Assembly: GCA_024405235.1 (NCBI GenBank)
Contig: JAKSPA010000131.1
Span: forward strand, 1 to 5,479
Direction: 5' to 3'
Source: Lentisphaeria bacterium
GTDB lineage: Bacteria; Verrucomicrobiota; Lentisphaeria; Oligosphaerales; Oligosphaeraceae
Length of the DNA stretch: 5,479 nt
Shown one piece after another: positions 1 through 5,479 of the stretch; position 1 is the first letter of the stretch; each line of letters starts with the position of its first letter. The translations under genes were made by a program, and so were the position numbers. Below the pieces are notes generated by a model. The model saw only the letters and a program-made list of their open reading frames with translations, was not told the DNA's origin and did no database searches.

Positions 1-7
1 CCGTACT

Positions 8-34
8 GCCGCATTGTGCTGCGCCCAATGCGGC
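8..34. terminator. 9-bp perfect stem-loop, possible terminator of an upstream gene
   Basis: The arms GCCGCATTG (8-16) and CAATGCGGC (26-34) are exact reverse complements around a 9-nt loop. The stem is GC-rich, as in an intrinsic terminator, but the following bases (TTGATTCC) are not a proper T run. The terminator reading is therefore weak, and a regulatory hairpin or a processed RNA end is equally possible. Because the upstream gene lies outside the window, its direction cannot be judged. Confidence 0.35.
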
Positions 35-123
35 TTGATTCCTACCCTCTTGGGGGACATAGCTTTCTCATAGAATTCTACGGGAGGAATTTCCATAAAG
101 GGTGACTAAATGGTGATCTAGGG

Positions 124-142
124 AAAGAATACTATTCTTTTT
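124..142. terminator. AT-rich odd palindrome with trailing T residues
   Basis: AAAGAATA (124-131) and TATTCTTT (133-140) are perfect reverse complements around a single central C at 132, and two further T residues follow before TTCAG. As RNA the hairpin must open a few central pairs, which leaves a weak AT stem followed by U residues. As DNA it looks like a two-fold symmetric protein-binding site of 17 bp. The sequence alone does not decide between an operator and a weak terminator. Confidence 0.25.
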
Positions 143-269
143 CAGCAGTCTTTCCACTTCCAAAACTCTTCTCTTCGTCTTCAAGCGCGCGGCATCGCCG
201 TTTTCGTGAAAGGGCTTTTTTGCAAACGCGTTCAGAAATGCCCAAATTAGGGCCTTATTCCGTTTTAGG

Positions 270-281
270 TATTAATATACG
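270..281 (+). promoter_or_regulatory. AT-rich promoter-like patch (-10-like) for the kinase gene
   Basis: TATTAATATACG at 270-281 contains several -10-like hexamers (TATTAA, TAATAT, TATACG) about 190 bp before the kinase start and is the most AT-rich short segment in the leader. A matching -35 box is not clear. TTAGGG at 247-252 lies 17 bp upstream of TATTAA but fits TTGACA poorly. This is only a candidate position for transcription initiation. Confidence 0.2.
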
Positions 282-293
282 CAAAAGGGCATC

Positions 294-312
294 AAAGCGC
301 GTGGCGGGCTTT
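294..312. other. Imperfect stem-loop in the kinase leader
   Basis: AAAGC (294-298) pairs with GCTTT (308-312). After one G-G mismatch, CG (300-301) pairs with CG (305-306), leaving a TGG loop. It lies just downstream of the promoter-like patch and so would sit near the 5' end of the kinase transcript. It may affect RNA stability or translation, or may be chance. Confidence 0.2.
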
Positions 313-466
313 AGAATCGCATTTAGAGGCATTGGAGCATTTTTCACATGCTTTTTGGAGCTTCCGCAGACGTATTTTTGGCCATTTTGCCGCAAATGAC
401 ACCGCTGTCATATTTTCCCTCTTTTTTGCAGAGATAAACGACTGTCGCGGTATTAAATTCAATCAC

Positions 467-3031
467 ATGGATTATATTCCTCCCATGTCCACAAACACAA
501 AATATCCAAAAGACAATGGCAATCTCAATGCAACCTGCACTATCAAAATAGATGACGCGCAGGAGACGCATGGCCGTTCAGATTACACGCGAGACACCGA
601 AGGTATCGATGCGACCTGCACCATACAGATCGGTGATCTAAAGGAGCAACACGATTCTTCTTCAACGGAACGCACGACCTCCACGGGCGATTCGACATTC
701 ACTAGCGGCGTCTTCGGCTCCGTTTTGGACTACATTCAGCATCGTGTTCTGAAACACTCAAAAGGCAAATCTATCGACACGGCGAATTCGGCGCTTATAG
801 ACGATGAAAAGGAAATCAACGTCGAGAAAGACGTAGTCAATGAAAGCGATTTCGACGAACTGTCGACCCACTATGATATCAAAAAAGCCTTCGCGGAAGG
901 AGGCCAGGGAATCCTTTCAAGCGCGAACGACAAGATTCTGAACCGAATAGTCGTTCTGAAATCGCTCAGAAAGGAACACCTCAACAACGACAAGATACGA
1001 AGGGCGTTCATCAACGAAGCGCTTATCACGGCTCAATTGGAGCATCCGTCAATCGTCGCCGCATACGGCCTTCTGAAGGATGATTCAAATGGCATTCATC
1101 TGACCATGCAGTTGATTCGCGGAAGGACACTCAAGGCCATTCTGGACGATGAAATCAGTGCATTTGAACAGGGGAAGCGTTCCCGCTGGAATTACATCGA
1201 AACCCTTCGCCTCCACATGGCTATCTTCCTAAAAATTTGCGAAGCAATAGGATATGCACATTCGCGCAACATCATCCACTGCGACCTGAAGCCAGAAAAC
1301 ATCATGGTTGGAAACTTCGGCGCCACATACGTCATGGACTGGGGCATAGCAAAAAACATCACCGCCGAAAAGGAAGCCATTGCGAATGGCACGCACACGC
1401 TCGACGGCACTCCGAGATTCATGCCGCATGAGGCATTCGAGAAGCAACCGCGCACAAAACTGACTGACATATACAGTCTCGGAATGATTCTCTACGAAAT
1501 CGTATGCCTGCAACGCGGCTATGACGAAAAGGATTTGAAGACTCTTGTCCGCAAGATTCGCATGGACGAACGCAAGCCTATCAAGAACCGATTCGGCGTG
1601 CCAATCGCCAAGGGTCTGGCCGCAATCATCGACAAGGCGACCGCATACGAACCGGAAGACCGCTACCAGGACACCTATGAACTTGCGAGCGACCTCAGAG
1701 CCTTCCTGACAAATTCTCCCATCAAGGCCCTTCCGGAAAACTTCTGGATGAAATCCAAACGTTTCCTCTCGCAGCACATCCAGCTTGTCATCACGCTGGC
1801 ACTGCTAGGATGGCTGTTCGCTCTGTCGATGTCCCTCTTCTCGATGAAGCACAAGCGCGATGACGCAATCATGCAACGCGATATTGTCACGGGACAGATG
1901 AACGAGCAGATAATAATCAACGACACGCTGAAATATCACGAACATCTGCTCAACATGAACGGGAATGTCATCCAGGCATCGATGGCGCTTTCCAACAAGA
2001 TGCTTGAAGTGGCCAACAATCTCAAGCACGTCGTGGACTACACAGGAATCCTGAACGACATGGCAGGACAGTTCGCCGGAAATCGACACAGGCAGCTGCC
2101 GATACTCGACTACCACGACTATCAAAACGACGCTTCGGAAACGCACGGCAAAATCGCCTCCGCGACATACTACGGCAAGGCAATCAATCCAGATGTCCTT
2201 TCCTTCGTCATGCCGCCGAATGCCGATCAGGCGGCTTATATGCGCCACCTGACCAGAATGCAGCCCATCTCCCATGAACTTTATGCGCTGGTTCTTTCTT
2301 CGAACGGCCAGAAACTGGAATCCCCGCAGATGGAAGAAAAACTTAAGGAACAGATGCTATCGCATGGACTGCTAATCCGACGTGCATATATCGGCATGGA
2401 CAGCACGGGCCTGCAGCTCGCGTATCCGTTCAATCCAGAATACAGCAGCGACTACGACAACCGAAAACGCGAGTGGTACATCGTCACCAAGAAGGCATTC
2501 GAGACACACGGCAGCACAAACGCCGTCTGGGGCGCTCCATACAAGGATTCGGGAAAGAACGGCAGACTGCTTCTGGCGTGCACATTGCCGATTCTTGACG
2601 ACAAGAACAACTTCATAGGCGTCGCAGGCGCAGACATCCACTTTGAATATCTGGTCAATCTGATTGGAAGGAACGGCAACGCTCCGGCAGGCGGCGTCAC
2701 CGAGCACTTCCTGCTCAACCGCGAAGGACAAACCCTCGGCCATCTCAACAGCGACATGCTGAAGGACCTTGCGAAAGACACATCGGAGGTCAACATGGAT
2801 GCCATTTTGGATTCGTCGTACGAATTGCCGCGAATGCTTCATCAGAAAATCCTCCAGAGAAAGAGCGATTACGGCTTCCTCGAAGCATTTGACGAAAAGG
2901 GAAGATACTGCATCTTCTTCTACTCATACCTTCCGAACAGCGACCTCTGCATTGTTGAAAAGGCCGAACAGGAATTGGTTTTGAAGGCATTGAATATCAA
3001 GAACATTAAAAGAAAATCATTGCGGCACTAG
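467..3031 (+). CDS. Membrane-bound Hanks-type Ser/Thr protein kinase with C-terminal double-Cache sensor domain
   Basis: Predicted receptor kinase that phosphorylates Ser/Thr on cytoplasmic proteins; its targets are unknown. Numbering from the ATG at 467 (854 residues): low-complexity N-terminus with two copies of an ATCTI motif (20-57); kinase domain about 135-415 with a degenerate glycine loop EGGQG (144-148), Lys165, Glu184, catalytic loop HCDLKPEN (271-278; Asp273, Asn278), DWG (Asp291), GTP (314-316), PHE in place of APE (320-322), Asp334 and Arg399. One hydrophobic span lies at about 437-458. The rest fits a periplasmic dCache_1 domain, with REWY at 668-671, PYKD at 691-694 and GADI at 721-724. 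The layout parallels PknB, with Cache replacing PASTA repeats. The start is uncertain. ATG 485 (848 residues) is an alternative, and a TTG at 332 is in frame but the 332-466 codon use is unlike the body. No Shine-Dalgarno sequence is seen at either ATG. Kinase and TM calls are strong; the ligand is inferred. Confidence 0.93.
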   Translation: MDYIPPMSTNTKYPKDNGNLNATCTIKIDDAQETHGRSDYTRDTEGIDATCTIQIGDLKEQHDSSSTERTTSTGDSTFTSGVFGSVLDYIQHRVLKHSKGKSIDTANSALIDDEKEINVEKDVVNESDFDELSTHYDIKKAFAEGGQGILSSANDKILNRIVVLKSLRKEHLNNDKIRRAFINEALITAQLEHPSIVAAYGLLKDDSNGIHLTMQLIRGRTLKAILDDEISAFEQGKRSRWNYIETLRLHMAIFLKICEAIGYAHSRNIIHCDLKPENIMVGNFGATYVMDWGIAKNITAEKEAIANGTHTLDGTPRFMPHEAFEKQPRTKLTDIYSLGMILYEIVCLQRGYDEKDLKTLVRKIRMDERKPIKNRFGVPIAKGLAAIIDKATAYEPEDRYQDTYELASDLRAFLTNSPIKALPENFWMKSKRFLSQHIQLVITLALLGWLFALSMSLFSMKHKRDDAIMQRDIVTGQMNEQIIINDTLKYHEHLLNMNGNVIQASMALSNKMLEVANNLKHVVDYTGILNDMAGQFAGNRHRQLPILDYHDYQNDASETHGKIASATYYGKAINPDVLSFVMPPNADQAAYMRHLTRMQPISHELYALVLSSNGQKLESPQMEEKLKEQMLSHGLLIRRAYIGMDSTGLQLAYPFNPEYSSDYDNRKREWYIVTKKAFETHGSTNAVWGAPYKDSGKNGRLLLACTLPILDDKNNFIGVAGADIHFEYLVNLIGRNGNAPAGGVTEHFLLNREGQTLGHLNSDMLKDLAKDTSEVNMDAILDSSYELPRMLHQKILQRKSDYGFLEAFDEKGRYCIFFYSYLPNSDLCIVEKAEQELVLKALNIKNIKRKSLRH
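524..637 (+). repeat. Two diverged copies of a ~27-residue unit in the kinase N-terminus
   Basis: LNATCTIKIDD (codons at 524-556) and IDATCTIQIGD (605-637) share the core ATCTI and are offset by 81 nt, or 27 codons. The residues after each core are also loosely alike (acidic, then E-x-H, then a Thr/Ser/Arg-rich tail). Synonymous positions differ (GCAACCTGCACT against GCGACCTGCACC), so this is an old duplication kept at protein level rather than a recent slip. The function is unknown. Thr-containing cores in a flexible kinase arm could be autophosphorylation or docking sites. Confidence 0.6.
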
Positions 3032-3050
3032 TGCGATGAACCGCACTTGA
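3025..3050 (+). terminator. Overlapping palindrome and stem-loop at the kinase stop codon
   Basis: GCACTAGTGC (3025-3034) is a perfect 10-bp palindrome that contains the TAG stop. An alternative, mutually exclusive hairpin pairs AGTGCG (3030-3035) with CGCACT (3042-3047) around a 6-nt loop, followed by the T-rich TGATTTCTCTG. Placed in the 79-bp gap between the kinase and the hydrolase, it is a plausible weak or attenuating terminator that separates the kinase from the downstream three-gene group. Confidence 0.4.
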
Positions 3051-3110
3051 TTTCTCTGTTCGCGAATGGTCTGAATTTCCTCAAGAATAACGTCCGCATT
3101 CAATTTTCCA

Positions 3111-3929
3111 ATGCCTGTTTTTGATTCTCATACGCATGTTTTTCCCGACAAAGTCCACAAACGCGCAATAGAAGTGCTGGTGGAAAAGTCGCATGGCCTT
3201 CCCGCATTCACCGATGGTTCCAGAGGCGACCAGGAGCGCGCCGCATTCGAAGCAGGCTACGACGGCTGGCTGCACTGCACTGTCGTCACAAATGCAAGGC
3301 AGATGCGTTCGGTCAACGACTGGGTGGCGACATGGAACACATGGCCGCATCTCTCGCTGGGCGGACTCTATCCGAACGCGCCCCTGGACGAAGTGCTCGC
3401 AGAATGCAGACGCATTCGCGAATTGGGACTCCTCGGCGTCAAATTCCATCCGGAATATCAGCAGTTCGAAATTCTCGACGAACGCCTTGCGCCGATGTGG
3501 GAGACGCTCTCCGAACTGAGGCTCCCTGTCCTTTTCCACGCAGGAAACGACATCGGATTCATCTACGAACAACGGCATTCCGCACCATCCGATTATGCAC
3601 GCCTCTCCGAACGCTATCCCGAACTCGTGATCATCTGCGCTCACATGGGCGGCTGGAACAACTGGGACGAAGTGGAAAAGGACCTCTGCGGGGCCAATGT
3701 CTTTTTAGACACATCTTTTTCAAAGGCATGGATGACCGACCAGGAGCAATTCGAACGCATCATCAGAAAACACGGCGTCAAACGAATCCTCTTCGGAACC
3801 GACTCGCCTTGGACGCCGCTTGACGTCGGCCTCCGCGAAATCGAATCCACAGGCCTTTCGCGTGAAGAAAAAGACGCCATCTTCTACGGAAACGCCGCCG
3901 GAATATTCCCACTTCCGCAATTGCAATGA
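3111..3929 (+). CDS. Metal-dependent hydrolase, amidohydrolase-2 (COG2159-like) TIM barrel
   Basis: A 272-residue cytoplasmic protein with no signal peptide or membrane span. Visible motifs in order: DSHTH (5-9; His7 and His9 as the metal-binding HxH), GVKFHPEYQ (109-117; Lys111, His113), LFHAGND (141-147; His143), ICAHMGG (175-181; His178) and LFGTDSPW (227-234; Asp231), then a terminal YGNAAGIF that resembles the NAxxLF end of the family. These match the ACMSD-like amidohydrolase-2 superfamily, in which a divalent metal in a TIM barrel supports hydrolysis or decarboxylation. The substrate cannot be told from sequence; TatD-like is less likely given this motif pattern. The ATG places HxH at residues 7-9, as usual for the family. 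No Shine-Dalgarno sequence is visible upstream. The stop overlaps the next start, indicating coupling to the release-factor-like gene. Confidence 0.88.
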   Translation: MPVFDSHTHVFPDKVHKRAIEVLVEKSHGLPAFTDGSRGDQERAAFEAGYDGWLHCTVVTNARQMRSVNDWVATWNTWPHLSLGGLYPNAPLDEVLAECRRIRELGLLGVKFHPEYQQFEILDERLAPMWETLSELRLPVLFHAGNDIGFIYEQRHSAPSDYARLSERYPELVIICAHMGGWNNWDEVEKDLCGANVFLDTSFSKAWMTDQEQFERIIRKHGVKRILFGTDSPWTPLDVGLREIESTGLSREEKDAIFYGNAAGIFPLPQLQ

Positions 3930-4417
3930 AAAAATACGAACTGCTGTCGCTTTCAGATGAAGAACTGCTGCGCCAGTGCCGCTTCGAGGCTCGCAGAGGA
4001 ACCGGACCAGGCGGACAGAAGCGCAACAAGACCTCCACGGCCACTCGCGTGACACATGAGCCGACGGGCCTTACCGCAACCGACGACGTCACGCGTTCGC
4101 AGCATCAGAATCTCGCACATGCGCTGATGAAGCTTCGTTGCGAAATCGCCGTCAAAATGCCAGCGGAAGCAGACGAAAATGCTCCGGAAATTCCTCTTGA
4201 CGCAATTCCGAAAGCAACGCGCCCCGAATTCGCAATCTGGCTGGCAAAAATCTTCGACGCGCTGCAGGCACACGATTTCAACATGGCCGAAAGCGCCAAC
4301 GCACTAGGCCTTTCATCTGGCGCGCAATTGACGCGACTGCTGTCCAAAGAAGATCTGGCATGGCAGAAACTCGCAGAAGCACGACAGAGACTGAAACTTC
4401 CGCCACTTCATAAATAA
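3926..4417 (+). CDS. Peptide chain release factor-like protein (RF-1 domain, GGQ)
   Basis: A 163-residue protein with a class I release-factor catalytic domain but no codon-recognition domain. The signature GTGPGGQKRNKTSTATR (25-41) holds GGQ at 29-31, the tripeptide that promotes peptidyl-tRNA hydrolysis in the ribosomal peptidyl-transferase centre. It is followed by THEPTGL (43-49) and RSQHQNLAHALMKLR (57-71), also typical of the domain. After an acidic linker (about 80-90) comes a helical segment (about 98-163) with a helix-turn-helix-like MAESANALGLSS (120-131). ArfB-type rescue factors instead end in a short basic tail. A ribosome-rescue or quality-control role is inferred; termination at stop codons is unlikely because domain 2 with its PxT/SPF element is absent. 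The ATG overlaps the upstream stop as ATGA, so translation is probably coupled. The family is best described as a release factor homologue of unknown specificity. Confidence 0.88.
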   Translation: MKKYELLSLSDEELLRQCRFEARRGTGPGGQKRNKTSTATRVTHEPTGLTATDDVTRSQHQNLAHALMKLRCEIAVKMPAEADENAPEIPLDAIPKATRPEFAIWLAKIFDALQAHDFNMAESANALGLSSGAQLTRLLSKEDLAWQKLAEARQRLKLPPLHK

Positions 4418-4440
4418 CAACCAAGACATATTTCAAGACC

Positions 4441-5479
4441 ATGTCCGTAATCGAATTAGCTCAGCAGGCAAAAGCCGCTTCCATTCCACTTTCAGACACT
4501 ACGCTGGAAGTGCGAAACCGCGCTCTCGTCGCAATTGCAGACGCGCTTAAACTGCACGCTGAAGAAATCACTGCGGCGAATCAGCAAGACATGGCGGCCT
4601 CAGACGGCCTTGACGACGCGCTGAAAAAGCGTCTCGTCTTCAACGAGAAGAAGCTCTCAGACGTGATCGCGGGACTTCTGGCGCTTGCAGAACTGCCTGA
4701 TCCCATCGGCCGCGTGCTCACGAAAACCGAACTGGCAGACGGCATGCATCTAACGCGGATCACCTGCCCTATCGGCGTCATCGGCATCATCTTCGAGGCC
4801 AGACCAGATGCTCTGGTTCAAATTTCTTCGCTCTGTCTGAAGAGCGGCAATTCAGTGCTGTTGAAAGGCGGCCGCGAGGCAGCACACACCAACCGCATTC
4901 TCGCGCAGGTCATTCGCGATGCCACGACAGCCGTCGGCCTCCCCTCCGCGTGGATTCAGCTGCTGGAAACGCGCGAGGAAGTCAACGACATGCTGAAACT
5001 CAACGAATACATAGATCTTGTCGTTCCGCGCGGTTCCAACGCATTCGTCAAATTCATCATGGAACACACCACGATTCCAGTGCTCGGACATTCCGCGGGA
5101 ATCTGCCACCTCTATCTACATGCGGACGCAGACGCAGCAATGGCCGCGACTATCACCGTGGATGCGAAAACGCAGGCCCCTGCGACATGCAACACCATAG
5201 AGACACTTCTCGTCAACGCCGATGCCGCCAAACGCGTTCTTCCCACTGTCTGCGAAGCTCTAAAGAACGCAGGCGTGGAACTCAGAGGCGATGAACGTGC
5301 GCGCGAAATCGTGTCGGGACTGCTGCCCGCCACAGAAGAGGATTGGAGCACCGAATATCTCTCACTCGTCCTTTCAATCAAAATAGTCGACGATATCTCC
5401 GAAGCCATCGACCATATAAACCGCTATGGTTCGCACCATACCGACGCAATCGTCACAAAAGATACTGCGGCGGCGCGAC
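4441..5479 (+). CDS. proA: Gamma-glutamyl phosphate reductase (glutamate-5-semialdehyde dehydrogenase), 3' truncated by window edge
   Basis: NADPH-dependent reduction of gamma-glutamyl phosphate to glutamate-5-semialdehyde, the second step of proline synthesis from glutamate, in the cytoplasm. The visible 346 codons are intact and lack only the C-terminal part of a protein that usually has about 415-420 residues. Family motifs: CPIGVIGIIFEARPDA (109-124), LKSGNSVLLKGGREA (133-147), DLVVPRGSNAFVKFI (192-206), IPVLGHSAGICH (212-223), DAKTQAPATCNTIETLL (241-257) with the catalytic Cys250, and EYLSLVLSIKIVDD (305-318) followed by HINRYGSHHTDAIVT (325-339). The ATG is 23 bp after the release-factor-like stop, so co-transcription is likely. 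No Shine-Dalgarno sequence is evident (AAGACC just before the ATG). No proB is seen upstream, so the partner glutamate 5-kinase is either beyond the right edge or elsewhere. Confidence 0.97.
   Translation, partial: MSVIELAQQAKAASIPLSDTTLEVRNRALVAIADALKLHAEEITAANQQDMAASDGLDDALKKRLVFNEKKLSDVIAGLLALAELPDPIGRVLTKTELADGMHLTRITCPIGVIGIIFEARPDALVQISSLCLKSGNSVLLKGGREAAHTNRILAQVIRDATTAVGLPSAWIQLLETREEVNDMLKLNEYIDLVVPRGSNAFVKFIMEHTTIPVLGHSAGICHLYLHADADAAMAATITVDAKTQAPATCNTIETLLVNADAAKRVLPTVCEALKNAGVELRGDERAREIVSGLLPATEEDWSTEYLSLVLSIKIVDDISEAIDHINRYGSHHTDAIVTKDTAAAR

Larger units (their letters stand above)
1..466. other. Gene-free leader region upstream of the kinase
   Basis: No convincing coding sequence is visible on either strand. 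On the + strand, frame 1 is open from the left edge to a TGA at 103-105 and could be the tail of an upstream gene, but its codons (ATA, AGG, GGG) differ from those favoured downstream and I do not recognise the peptide. The stretch contains inverted repeats (8-34, 124-140, 240-253, 294-312), a CU-rich G-poor tract around 134-182 and an AT-rich patch around 270-280. The kinase reading frame is open back to 269, but the 332-466 part uses TTT for Phe almost throughout whereas the kinase body prefers TTC, so this part looks like untranslated leader. Confidence 0.6.

Noticed and set aside
1..105. Open + strand frame from the left edge to TGA at 103-105 as the tail of an upstream gene
   Set aside because: It is only 34 codons, has atypical codon use, shows no recognisable motif, and contains the 9-bp hairpin at 8-34, which fits noncoding sequence better.
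71..271. A 67-codon stop-free frame on the minus strand with a protein-like, Lys/Arg/Glu/Leu-rich translation
   Set aside because: It has no ATG; the only starts are TTG near 184 and GTG near 157, giving fewer than 40 residues. The charged look follows from the purine-rich minus strand opposite the CU-rich tract. No family is recognised.
344..571. A 75-codon minus-strand frame across the kinase start, potentially a divergent small gene
   Set aside because: It overlaps the kinase N-terminus, has no recognisable motif and no ribosome-binding signal; its Cys/Ile/Val-rich translation looks like a shadow.
1229..1777. A 182-codon antisense open frame opposite the kinase domain
   Set aside because: It lies fully within a well-supported kinase coding region, shows no domain, and is explained by the codon bias of the sense gene.
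3111..3929. Calling the hydrolase a TatD-type DNase
   Set aside because: The motif order HxH, K/HPE, FHAGN, AHMGG and GTDSPW fits amidohydrolase-2 (ACMSD-like) better than TatD.
3926..4417. Treating the short GGQ gene as a truncated prfA or prfB
   Set aside because: The start is normal and coupled, the GGQ domain is complete, and the C-terminus is an additional helical module rather than a remnant, so it looks like an intact separate family.
4950..5294. A + strand alternate frame of 114 codons inside proA
   Set aside because: Arg/His/Ser-rich translation typical of an out-of-frame reading; the proA frame has clear family motifs throughout.

Overview
The window is a bacterial chromosomal segment with a moderate base composition and four same-strand (+) genes: a large transmembrane Ser/Thr protein kinase, a metal-dependent hydrolase of the amidohydrolase-2 type, a short GGQ-containing release-factor-like protein, and the first five sixths or so of proA (gamma-glutamyl phosphate reductase), which runs off the right edge. 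I see no RNA gene, insertion sequence, CRISPR array or integrase.

The organism cannot be named from this sequence. A Hanks-type kinase with a DWG instead of DFG motif, a stand-alone release-factor-like protein with a helical C-terminal extension, and four starts without an obvious Shine-Dalgarno sequence together suggest the Planctomycetota-Verrucomicrobiota-Lentisphaerota-Kiritimatiellota group. This is an inference from remembered family traits and is held at low to moderate confidence.

Layout. Bases 1 to about 466 hold no convincing gene. They carry a 9-bp hairpin, an odd palindrome followed by T residues, a CU-rich and G-poor tract, an AT-rich promoter-like patch and further small stem-loops, so they look like a terminator region followed by the kinase leader. 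The kinase (467-3031) has a cytoplasmic kinase domain, one membrane span and a C-terminal periplasmic double-Cache sensor. It is followed by a 79-bp gap with a stem-loop. The hydrolase (3111-3929) overlaps the release-factor-like gene (3926-4417) by an ATGA junction, and proA begins 23 bp later, so the last three genes look like one transcription unit.

How the genes may relate. ProA is a housekeeping proline-biosynthesis enzyme. The release-factor-like protein probably acts on stalled ribosomes. The hydrolase substrate is unknown. The kinase is probably a separate signalling unit. Its Cache domain retains residues that resemble the amino-acid-binding dCache signature, so an amino-acid ligand is a testable idea. 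It is the most interesting item here. I do not see a clearly new multi-gene system.
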